Part shown: in pieces, positions 1 through 6,682 of the stretch
How positions within the stretch are numbered: the first letter of the stretch is position 1
Layout of the letters: each line of letters starts with the position of its first letter
Assembly (NCBI GenBank): GCA_023142215.1
Contig: JAGLJW010000041.1
Location: 1 to 7,829, forward strand
Direction: 5' to 3'
Length of the DNA: 7,829 nucleotides
Source of the DNA: Candidatus Parcubacteria bacterium
Lineage (GTDB): Bacteria > Patescibacteriota > Patescibacteriia > Patescibacteriales > UBA12075
Position numbers and translations under genes: made by a program
Notes under the pieces: generated by a model
Told to the model about the DNA's origin: nothing
The model's input: the letters and a program-made list of their open reading frames with translations, nothing else
The model's database searches: none

Positions 1-821
1 TTTTTTCCCAATCTAATTCTTCTGATAATCGTCCAAACCACATCCATTAGTGGTAAAGCCATTACCAGAAGAGCAATTGCTATTTTTCCACCTGAAATTA
101 TAGCCAAAACACCTAATATATATCCCAGTAATAATGAACCACTTTCACCTAAAAAAATTTTAGCTGGGTGCCAATTCAAAACCAAGAATCCAGCACAAAC
201 TCCAACTAAAACTAAAGAAACATAAGCAATGTCGGGTTGATAATATTTTTCTGTTACAGTGAACAAAAAAATTATACAGGCACCAATTAAGACTACGCCA
301 CTCACCAATCCATCAACGCCATCAAGCAATTTTGTTGTATATGTCATACCAAGAATCCATAAAAAAATTATTATACTTGAAATAATTGGTGTTAATATTA
401 AATAACCTCCAAATGGATTAGTTATTTTTTCAATATTAATACCACCCAAAATAACCAATAAGACAGCTAAAATCGGCCAAATGATTTGAAAAATTGGTTT
501 TAAATTATATTTATCATCCAACACACCGCCAATTAATAAAAGCGTAGCCCCTAAAAAAAATAAAAGCCAATGAGAATATTCTAAATTTCCAATAACTAAT
601 TTATCAGAAATTAAAAACAACATTAAAAAAAATGATAAAAAAATACCAAGACCTCCAAGCAATGGTGTTGGTTTTTTATGCAATCTTCTATCATCTTTTG
701 GGCAATCAAGAATATTAAATTTTCGTGATAAATATAAACTTAAAAAACCAAACATAACAGAAAACAAAAAACTTCCTGAAAAAATCAATATTAATGTAAT
801 ATTTAATTCATTCATATTCAT
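1..821 (-). CDS. WecA/MraY-family polyprenyl-phosphate sugar-1-phosphate transferase (C-terminus beyond window)
   Basis: An integral membrane enzyme of the glycosyltransferase 4 (MraY/WecA/TagO) superfamily. The family moves a sugar-1-phosphate from a UDP-sugar onto undecaprenyl phosphate, the first membrane step of cell-surface polysaccharide synthesis. 273 residues are visible, with about nine hydrophobic helices. Family landmarks in order are RRLHKKPTPLLGG (45-57), LDDKYNLKP (101-109, the Mg-binding DD), LLDGVDGL (165-172), NWHPAKIFLGESGSLLLGY (216-234) and PLMDVVWTIIRR (257-268). The window ends before the HxH region, so 50-100 residues are probably missing. The start ATG at 821 overlaps the TGA of the upstream ATPase gene (ATGA) and has an AAGGAAAAG Shine-Dalgarno; a second ATG at 815 is less well placed. 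Oddities are Glu where most relatives have Asp in the FxGD motif (E225), and Tyr/Lys at the two usual Asn positions before DGxDG. The exact substrate sugar cannot be told; MraY itself is less likely than a WecA/TagO-like role. Confidence 0.88.
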   Translation of the reverse strand, partial: MNMNELNITLILIFSGSFLFSVMFGFLSLYLSRKFNILDCPKDDRRLHKKPTPLLGGLGIFLSFFLMLFLISDKLVIGNLEYSHWLLFFLGATLLLIGGVLDDKYNLKPIFQIIWPILAVLLVILGGINIEKITNPFGGYLILTPIISSIIIFLWILGMTYTTKLLDGVDGLVSGVVLIGACIIFLFTVTEKYYQPDIAYVSLVLVGVCAGFLVLNWHPAKIFLGESGSLLLGYILGVLAIISGGKIAIALLVMALPLMDVVWTIIRRIRLGK

Positions 822-3568
822 AATTCTTTTCCTTTTTCTATTTGAATTTCCATTTTATCATCTATACTAATCGTATCTCTTCTATTTAATTCTCCAATTA
901 AAATTTTATTTGCAATTTTATTTTCAATTAAATCTTGAATCGCCCGTCTCAATGGTCTTGCACCAAATTTTGGATCAAAACCTTCTTGCGCTATTTTTTT
1001 CAAACCTTCTTCGCTAATTTTCATTTTAATGCCTTTCAAATCAAGTAATTTTTCAAGTTTACCAAGCATTAATCTAGCAATTTCTATAACATTAGAAATA
1101 GTAAGAGGCTTAAATACTATTACCCCGTCAAAACGATTAATAAATTCTGGTCTCATTACTTTATTTAAATGTTCATTAATTAGTCCATCTTTAATTTGTT
1201 CAATTGAAGTATTCTTTTTTACTTCTTCTTGAATGTAAATGGCACCCGCATTAGAAGTAGCAACAATAATACTACTTGAAAAGTCTATAGTTCTTCCACC
1301 ACCATCAGTTAAACGACCATCATCCATAACTTGTAAAAATAAATTTAATATATCAGGATGGGCTTTTTCAATTTCGTCCAAAAGAATCAAAGAAAAAGGT
1401 GATTTTTTAACTTTTTCAGTAAGATAACCTCTTGTGCCATGTACATCGCCAATCATCTTTTTAACACTATCAGGATGTTGATATTCACTCATATCAATAC
1501 GAATCATATAATCCTCTTTACCAAAATACACCTCTGAAACTGTTCTTGCTAATTCCGTTTTACCTACACCTGTTGGACCTAAAAATAAAAAATTTGCAAT
1601 TGGCCTATTACCTTCTCTAAGTTGAGTTCTAGCACGACGAAGACTCGCAGAAATCATTTTTACAGCCTCTTCTTGTCCTATCATTCTATTGTGAATTTTC
1701 TTTTCTAAATTAAGTAAATTTTGACTTTCACTATCGGTAACTTGAGTTAAGGGAATTCCTGTTATATTACTTATAACAGAAGCAATATCTTTTTTCGTAA
1801 CCAAAGATTGTTCTCCTTTTGTCTTTGAAGTTTTTACGGCAACCATTTCTAAAATATCAATTGCTTTTTTAGGAAAAAACTTGTCATAAATATATTTTTT
1901 AGAAAATTTAATGCACTGCTCTAATGAACTATAAGAAAAATAAACCTTGTATTTAGCCTCAAAATAACTAACCTTACTTTCAATTATCTGTATTAATTGA
2001 TTACCTTCAGGCTCTCTAACATTAATTTTTTGCATCACTAAACCAAGAGAAGATTCTTCAATGTAATCTAGATAACTTTTTGTAGAAACTGAAGCAAAAC
2101 AATATATTGATTTTTTTTCAATAGCACTCGCAAGTATACTTGCTAAATCTAAACTACCTTCTGCACCACTAGTAATTCCGACAATCTTATCAATTCCTTT
2201 AAAATATAATATTATATTTCCGGCTCTTGCTACTTCATGAATAATTTCTAACATTCTTGTCTCAGCTTGCTCTGGTGTGGTTCCACCAATTAATCTCGCT
2301 AAATCAACTTCCATTAATCGTTTATCTTGCAATACACTTGGCGCATCTTCCTTCACCATTAACTGAGCTATGCCATGAATAATAGATTTTTTTCCAGCCC
2401 CAGGTTGTCCGACCAATATAATGCCACCGTATCCACTTTCAATTGATTGAAATATTGATGTTATCTCTTCTTCTCTGTTAATACAAAATTCTAATTTTCC
2501 ACTTCTAGCTGCTAAAGTTAAATCATAAGCAAAATTTTTCAAAACTTTTGTAGCGACAGAAGTGTAAGCTCTGTCCATGTTTGAACTAGGTTTAAAACGA
2601 GCTATGTTCCTATATTCTTTATATTTTTTAATCGTTTCTTCGTTAGCAACAAACCATGAAACTACATTAAAAATTTTATCAACAGTCACATCAAGATCGT
2701 ATATAATTTCATTTAAAACTTTACTATTTTGAACCGAGGATGTTAATAAATTTTTAATAGTTACTTGCCGTTGTCCCATATCAAAAGCTTCAATATAAGA
2801 ACTAATTAAAGTCTCTTTTATTTCATTAGACAAAATTAATTTATCATTACCCTGACCAAGTTTAGTCAATTGTTTTTTGATCATTGATATTAAAGAATGA
2901 GCATTTACGTTAAGTCTAGAAAATATTGCCGCAACTTCTTTTTCCTGCAAACAAACAAAAAATAAATGTAAAGGCTCAACTTTGTTATTACCAAGTTTAT
3001 AAGCCAACATATATGCCTCTTCTACGGCCTTAAAGGTTTTTTTTTCAAAACCAGAAACAACATCAATTTTAAAATTACAGTTAAATTTTTTTAATTCACC
3101 CCAGTTATTTGGACTCATGATATTGCTAAATTTTTCCTTGTAATTTATGAAATTAATTTTACGTTTTTGTTTGTTTTCTCTGCTTATTTGATAAATTAAA
3201 AACATATCAATTATTATACTCAACCAAAATATTAACAAAAAAGACTCTCGTTCATTCCAAAAATAAAAATCTTCAATTAAGATATTAGTGCTATAATTTT
3301 GAAATAACCACAAAGCCAAAAATATAAATCCACAACATCCAATTATATATGAAAGAAATTTTGTAATTTGATATATTTTTATTCTGACATGATTTAATTC
3401 AATTATTGATTTGCTCAATTTTAAATTCCAAGAAAAAAAACGATTATATTTTGTTATGCAAACTCCTAAACCTAGACAATTTTTACAAGCAAATCCTCTT
3501 TTATTCAAGCCACTACCAGAACAAACTGAACATATTATTGTTTTATTTTTTAAATCTTTATTAGACAC
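818..3568 (-). CDS. Membrane-anchored ClpA/ClpC-like double AAA+ ATPase with DnaJ-type zinc repeat and degenerate D1
   Basis: A 916-aa Hsp100/Clp-family protein. Domain order: two CxxCxGxG zinc repeats (C13, C16, C28, C31), two hydrophobic helices (about 71-91 and 109-128) joined by an acidic loop and followed by a basic stretch (so both ends are probably cytoplasmic), a Clp_N double repeat (about 173-305), AAA D1 (about 345-580) and AAA D2 plus C-terminal domain (about 612-912). D2 is intact: GPTGVGKT (664-671), LLDEIEKAH (729-737), sensor-1 ATSNAG (770-775), FINRF arginine finger R812 and sensor-2 FGARPLRRAI (868-877). D1 is degraded: Walker A ends GKK (392-394), the Walker B acidic pair is K457-G458, and no arginine lies between 500 and 517. 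There is no M domain between D1 and D2 and no (I/V/L)GF ClpP loop near 776-800. The start is GTG at 3568; no Shine-Dalgarno is seen, and it lies 13 nt after the preceding stop. Probably a membrane-bound unfoldase or remodeller; a protease partner is not evident. Databases would likely call it ClpC. Confidence 0.9.
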   Translation of the reverse strand: MSNKDLKNKTIICSVCSGSGLNKRGFACKNCLGLGVCITKYNRFFSWNLKLSKSIIELNHVRIKIYQITKFLSYIIGCCGFIFLALWLFQNYSTNILIEDFYFWNERESFLLIFWLSIIIDMFLIYQISRENKQKRKINFINYKEKFSNIMSPNNWGELKKFNCNFKIDVVSGFEKKTFKAVEEAYMLAYKLGNNKVEPLHLFFVCLQEKEVAAIFSRLNVNAHSLISMIKKQLTKLGQGNDKLILSNEIKETLISSYIEAFDMGQRQVTIKNLLTSSVQNSKVLNEIIYDLDVTVDKIFNVVSWFVANEETIKKYKEYRNIARFKPSSNMDRAYTSVATKVLKNFAYDLTLAARSGKLEFCINREEEITSIFQSIESGYGGIILVGQPGAGKKSIIHGIAQLMVKEDAPSVLQDKRLMEVDLARLIGGTTPEQAETRMLEIIHEVARAGNIILYFKGIDKIVGITSGAEGSLDLASILASAIEKKSIYCFASVSTKSYLDYIEESSLGLVMQKINVREPEGNQLIQIIESKVSYFEAKYKVYFSYSSLEQCIKFSKKYIYDKFFPKKAIDILEMVAVKTSKTKGEQSLVTKKDIASVISNITGIPLTQVTDSESQNLLNLEKKIHNRMIGQEEAVKMISASLRRARTQLREGNRPIANFLFLGPTGVGKTELARTVSEVYFGKEDYMIRIDMSEYQHPDSVKKMIGDVHGTRGYLTEKVKKSPFSLILLDEIEKAHPDILNLFLQVMDDGRLTDGGGRTIDFSSSIIVATSNAGAIYIQEEVKKNTSIEQIKDGLINEHLNKVMRPEFINRFDGVIVFKPLTISNVIEIARLMLGKLEKLLDLKGIKMKISEEGLKKIAQEGFDPKFGARPLRRAIQDLIENKIANKILIGELNRRDTISIDDKMEIQIEKGKEL
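826..834 (-). promoter_or_regulatory. Shine-Dalgarno for the WecA-like gene
   Basis: The minus strand reads AAGGAAAAG shortly before the ATG at 821, inside the last codons of the upstream ATPase gene. It supports 821 rather than 815 as the start. It is the only clear ribosome binding site in the minus-strand operon; the other internal starts appear to rely on coupling or leaderless initiation. Confidence 0.6.
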
Positions 3569-3581
3569 AATATTAATTATA

Positions 3582-3962
3582 TTAATTAATAATATTTAAT
3601 TGAAAAATAATTTGATAAATTACATAAATTGGAGCAACTAACCAAAGTAAAATTATAAATAAAATTACAAGTAACCAAAAAAACATAAGTATACTCTCAA
3701 AAAAAACAACTATTATTCTAACAAAAAAACTAATTATACGACCCCAAAAATCAGTCTGCCCATACATTGGCGTAAAAATATTTTTAATCCAAACAAAGTA
3801 TGACAAACTTCTGTTTCTATTATTTAAAAAATTTATACAAGTTTTCACATGATTTACAAAGCCACGTGAATACCACCAAAGTGGAAAATACAAAAAATCA
3901 CCAAAAAGCTCGCCAACAATTTTAATACTATATAAAAAACTTGAATTACTTGAATTTACCAT
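3582..3962 (-). CDS. Small membrane protein of unknown function, coupled to the Clp-like ATPase
   Basis: A 126-aa protein I cannot assign to a named family. An N-terminal amphipathic part contains FPLWWYSRG (26-34). A central motif, NIFTPMYGQTDFWGR (61-75), is followed by a long hydrophobic region (about 76-119) that can hold one or two membrane helices and has aromatic and basic residues at its edges. There is no signal peptide or catalytic signature. The start ATG at 3962 lies within the end of the upstream gene (ATGGTAA, 7-nt overlap), and the stop is 13 nt before the GTG of the Clp-like ATPase, so all three should be co-translated. I recall similar short proteins next to Clp-like genes in Patescibacteria, but that is memory, not a search. 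A role as membrane partner or adaptor of the ATPase is inference from position. The reading frame is well supported by the coupling and the non-random composition. Confidence 0.8.
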   Translation of the reverse strand: MVNSSNSSFLYSIKIVGELFGDFLYFPLWWYSRGFVNHVKTCINFLNNRNRSLSYFVWIKNIFTPMYGQTDFWGRIISFFVRIIVVFFESILMFFWLLVILFIILLWLVAPIYVIYQIIFQLNIIN

Positions 3963-6343
3963 TTTCTTGTTATTATATTTTCTTGATAATTAAAAATTGG
4001 ACCAATAGATATAATCTTTCTATCATCCAAATTTTTATGAACTAATAACATTAACTTAATACCATTTAAAGACTGACTAACAATTTTTGAGTTTTTATTT
4101 ATATTTATACCACTACTATTACTTCTTTTCTTTATACTTCTTTTCGTTAAAGCTTCCAAAAATCCACAATCACCTTCCTCAAGACTATTCTTTGCTCTTT
4201 CGTTAATGGCTATATCCCTCATTCTTACAAGATCGGTATTTAAATTTGTTAATTGTGCTAAGCTTGTTTCATTTACAATACCAAAACCTTCCATTGATAA
4301 AATTAACATTTTATTTTTCGCAATTAACTCTTCCACAAAATCAATATTTATATCAATGGTAGTATATTTACAACCCTCAGAAGCACCAAAACCAGAATCA
4401 CTAAATTTGTCTTGTCTTCCCATTATATCAACTTCTGGCAAATGCAAATTTACCCACGAACCAAGAATAATATTAAAATCTCTTTCTTTGAGCCATTGAT
4501 CCGTTTTGCTAAAGTTTGGTTTTTTATTTGAATCATAAGCAAGGTAGGATTTAGATATATCCATATTTACCCAATAAATGTTATTATTCCAAGCAAAAAC
4601 ATCATAACTATCTAATTGCTCTTTCAAAGCATTTATTTTATCTGAATATTGGTTATAGTTTGTATTTAATTTATAATAATCATAATTTATTTCATCGTCA
4701 TATAATAAACTAATAATATCCAAACCAAATCCTTTGCATCTATAAGAGCCATAATGTTTGACTAAACAAAGGGTAGGTAATATTTTACTGTCTATGTCAT
4801 TTAATAACAAATTACTATCATTTGATACTAAATTATATCCCGTTAAAATATTAAAAATGTAGTCATTTGGCCAATAATATTCTTGCAGAACCCTCATACC
4901 AACATCTGGTTTCATTTCTGTATTTCTTTTAATCCCACCTTCTAAATTTAAAAAACCGATATTTGAAAGCTCACCTCTAATGACACCTAGATTGTTAATA
5001 TAATTCTTATTTTCAATTGAAAAAATTTCTTCAATATTATATTCTTCTCCAAAATTCTTTTTAAAAATATCATGATAATGTAAATAAGTAAGATCTCTAC
5101 GTAAACCACGAAAAAATGAAATAAATTTATAAATTTTTGCCCACTCATTTTTAGCATCTTGATTTTTTTCAAAATCTTTCGCAATCAAAGCAGCAGCAGC
5201 CATATTTATTCTCCAATCAAATTCATCCAATAAACAATCTTCACAATTTTCACTAAGATGATATAACGGAAAAACAGAATTTAACCACCTTACAGTTAGA
5301 TAAAAATTATTCAACTTTGCATTATAAGTATATTCTTCAGGAACAACAAAAGATGAATAATCACGATAATAAAGCAGAACTGGAGATTTTTCTAATCTCT
5401 TTATGTTTTCGCTATTTTTTATTAAAGAAATTTCTCTATCTAAACTATCTCCCTCCTTGAGTGAAATTTCTAAAGAAAAAGAATATTTTGCTGCTTCTGT
5501 TTTGCTAAATTTTTTATCGTCATCTAAGCTAGCTTTTGTGTTAATTTGATTTTCTTCTGGCTGTAACAGCTTTAAAGCAATTGCGAAAAATGAAACCTCC
5601 ATTCTTTCGGCTTCCAGAACAGGATCATTTTCATCTTTAGAAACTCTCAATCTATTCCTGTATCGTTCTAAAGCCTGGTAATAAAGATCTTTATTGAGTT
5701 TCCAAATACTGTCATAGAACACTCCTTCTTCAATATCTCTAAATGTTTTTTTGGTTATATTGTGATAATAATAAGCAAGAAGATCATTCGTGATAACCAT
5801 TGGCAATTTATTATTATTTAATTTGGTATAAGCAGAATAAAAATCAATACCATCGGTGTCAAATTCATTTTCTATTACAGCAAAACCATAATTATTTAGA
5901 CTATCAAGATATTTATCTAAATTTATTTTTCTAGAAATTTCATGATAATTTTTTACATCAGTCTTTATATTAACAGGAAGTTCATAATCATAAAAATTTG
6001 GTTCAAAATCAACATTCTCTTTCTTATAAAAATGACCGAATTGTAATTTTTCTGCTGAAAGATTTATTAATAAGCCATCTACTCCATAAGGATCGTCTGG
6101 TTTATTTTTAGGTAACTGAAGTTCACCCGAAGGTGAAGAAGACGAAAGATCACCATTTTTCCCGGTAACAGATATTTTAGTATCAAAATTAAAAATTTTT
6201 GTATAAATAATTGGACCCAAAACAGAAATTCCAAGTAAAATAAAACTCAAAACAATATAAAAAGTACCTCTTTTATAAAAAGGGACATTATTAGAATTAT
6301 TAGAGAATTGATCAATTGTATTATTTTTTTCTTTCCACTCCAT
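3956..6343 (-). CDS. DUF3160-type protein with N-terminal membrane anchor
   Basis: A 795-aa protein resembling the DUF3160 family, whose function is unknown. A short basic and Asn-rich cytoplasmic tail precedes one membrane helix (about 28-50). A Gly/Ser/Pro/Lys-rich linker (about 60-87) leads to a large, mostly helical domain expected outside the membrane. Family-like landmarks are NDLLAYYYHN (186-195), RDYSSFVVPEEYT (327-339), FYLTVRWL (347-354), QEYYWPNDYI (487-496), GSWVNLHLPEVD (628-639) and the closing KIISIGPIFNY (776-786). A CEDC pair (367-370) and further cysteines at 526, 536, 658 and 726 could form disulfides. The frame stays open up to an ATG at 6388, but that ATG lies inside the tRNA terminator and upstream of the -10 box. 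ATG 6343 is preferred because it sits six bases after an extended -10 element; ATG 6349 is an alternative. This is the first gene of the minus-strand operon and overlaps the next by 7 nt. Confidence 0.82.
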   Translation of the reverse strand: MEWKEKNNTIDQFSNNSNNVPFYKRGTFYIVLSFILLGISVLGPIIYTKIFNFDTKISVTGKNGDLSSSSPSGELQLPKNKPDDPYGVDGLLINLSAEKLQFGHFYKKENVDFEPNFYDYELPVNIKTDVKNYHEISRKINLDKYLDSLNNYGFAVIENEFDTDGIDFYSAYTKLNNNKLPMVITNDLLAYYYHNITKKTFRDIEEGVFYDSIWKLNKDLYYQALERYRNRLRVSKDENDPVLEAERMEVSFFAIALKLLQPEENQINTKASLDDDKKFSKTEAAKYSFSLEISLKEGDSLDREISLIKNSENIKRLEKSPVLLYYRDYSSFVVPEEYTYNAKLNNFYLTVRWLNSVFPLYHLSENCEDCLLDEFDWRINMAAAALIAKDFEKNQDAKNEWAKIYKFISFFRGLRRDLTYLHYHDIFKKNFGEEYNIEEIFSIENKNYINNLGVIRGELSNIGFLNLEGGIKRNTEMKPDVGMRVLQEYYWPNDYIFNILTGYNLVSNDSNLLLNDIDSKILPTLCLVKHYGSYRCKGFGLDIISLLYDDEINYDYYKLNTNYNQYSDKINALKEQLDSYDVFAWNNNIYWVNMDISKSYLAYDSNKKPNFSKTDQWLKERDFNIILGSWVNLHLPEVDIMGRQDKFSDSGFGASEGCKYTTIDINIDFVEELIAKNKMLILSMEGFGIVNETSLAQLTNLNTDLVRMRDIAINERAKNSLEEGDCGFLEALTKRSIKKRSNSSGININKNSKIVSQSLNGIKLMLLVHKNLDDRKIISIGPIFNYQENIITRKW

Positions 6344-6344
6344 A

Positions 6345-6364
6345 AACATATTATAACATATTAT
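6345..6364. repeat. Perfect tandem 10-bp direct repeat at the operon promoter
   Basis: AACATATTAT occurs twice back to back (6345-6354 and 6355-6364), and the next bases GTT extend the second copy into a 15-bp palindrome, TAACATA-T-TATGTTA (6354-6368). The repeat covers the -10 element and the proposed start codon region. It could be a regulator-binding site, or it may simply be AT-rich drift. Confidence 0.6.
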
Positions 6365-6376
6365 GTTAACAAACAA
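6350..6376 (-). promoter_or_regulatory. Extended -10 promoter of the DUF3160/Clp-like operon
   Basis: The minus strand carries TGTTATAAT, an extended -10 (TGn-TATAAT) whose hexamer occupies 6355-6350. The best -35 candidate is a poor TTGTTT at 6376-6371 with a short 15-bp spacer, which an extended -10 would tolerate. A transcript starting about seven bases after the hexamer begins at or near the ATG at 6343, implying a leaderless message. It lies just downstream of the tRNA terminator, as expected for an independent promoter. Confidence 0.55.
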
Positions 6377-6401
6377 AAACAGCCACATTGTGACTGTTTT
6401 T
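6375..6401 (-). terminator. Intrinsic terminator of tRNA-Lys
   Basis: A hairpin with arms AAAAACAG/CTGTTTTT plus an inner CAC/GTG and a three-base loop, starting 8 nt beyond the tRNA 3' end. In minus-strand RNA the odd pair (positions 83/93 of the 6300s) is a U-G wobble, so the stem is fully paired and runs into U-rich sequence. In plus-strand RNA the same pair is an A-C mismatch. The strand bias and position indicate that it ends the tRNA transcript. Confidence 0.7.
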
Positions 6402-6408
6402 TATTATG

Positions 6409-6481
6409 TGCGCCCAACAGGATTTGAACCTGTGACCTTCTGCTTAAAAGGCAGCTGCTCTACCAACTGAGCTATAGGCGC
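6409..6481 (-). tRNA. tRNA-Lys, anticodon TTT
   Basis: The minus strand folds as a complete 73-nt cloverleaf. The acceptor is GCGCCTA/TGGGCGC with one U-G pair, the D arm is GCTC-AGTTGGTA-GAGC, and the anticodon loop is CTTTTAA (anticodon TTT). The T arm is ACAGG-TTCAAAT-CCTGT, with discriminator A. The anticodon stem GCTGC/GCAGA has a G-A mismatch at pair 27-43. CCA is not encoded (CAT follows the discriminator), so a CCA-adding enzyme is needed. It has its own promoter-like box upstream and a terminator downstream. Confidence 0.95.
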
Positions 6482-6496
6482 ATTTAAACCAAGTAT

Positions 6497-6526
6497 ATTA
6501 TAAGGCTAATATTGATTATTTTTTAA
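6497..6526 (-). promoter_or_regulatory. Probable promoter of tRNA-Lys
   Basis: A perfect TATAAT (minus strand, 6502-6497) lies 15 bases before the first base of the tRNA, the right distance for a short leader. The -35 is weak: TTAAAA at 6526-6521 with an 18-bp spacer. Background AT content makes chance matches common, so the distance to the tRNA is the main support. Confidence 0.5.
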
Positions 6527-6650
6527 CAAAATAAAAAACTGCTCAAACTGCAGAATCTCGTTTTGTATTAGTACTATAGCAAGTTTATTATCTTTTGGCA
6601 AGTACTTTTAAATCTATAAATAAAACCATACTTTTTAACTAAAATTAAAC

Positions 6651-6671
6651 AAATTCACAGACTTATTCACA
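6651..6671 (+). promoter_or_regulatory. Pair of DnaA-box-like 9-mers upstream of dnaB
   Basis: TTATTCACA at 6663-6671 fits the relaxed DnaA box TTWTNCACA and differs from TTATCCACA by one base. AAATTCACA at 6651-6659 is a weaker copy in the same orientation, starting 12 bases earlier. They sit just upstream of the predicted dnaB -35. This is sequence similarity only; two sites do not make an origin. Confidence 0.35.
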
Positions 6672-6682
6672 TCTTTATAAAC

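Noticed and set aside
818..820. Possible UGA recoding (Gly) as in some CPR lineages
   Set aside because: TGA here ends the Clp-like protein right after a normal C-terminus and overlaps the next ATG; no in-frame TGA was seen in the genes read.
1029..1427. Open frames on the plus strand at 1029-1232 and 1239-1427
   Set aside because: They lie opposite the D2 domain of the Clp-like ATPase, have no start signals, and their proteins resemble no family; antisense shadows of a conserved gene.
3411..3599. Plus-strand frame at the end of the Clp-like gene
   Set aside because: Opposite the zinc-repeat and first-helix coding region; no ribosome site or promoter and composition typical of antisense AT-rich sequence.
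4206..5184. Open frames at 4206-4499 (plus) and 4987-5184 (minus, other frame)
   Set aside because: Both are inside the DUF3160 reading frame, which carries recognisable family landmarks across these positions.
6518..6536. TTTTTT...AAAAAA inverted arms as a second terminator or small RNA
   Set aside because: The stem would be A-T only and unstable, with no convergent gene end needing it.
6536..6625. Short repeats (AAACTGC twice, GCAAGT twice, AGTACT) as a regulatory array or CRISPR-like element
   Set aside because: Repeats are 6-7 bases, irregularly spaced and expected by chance in AT-rich DNA.
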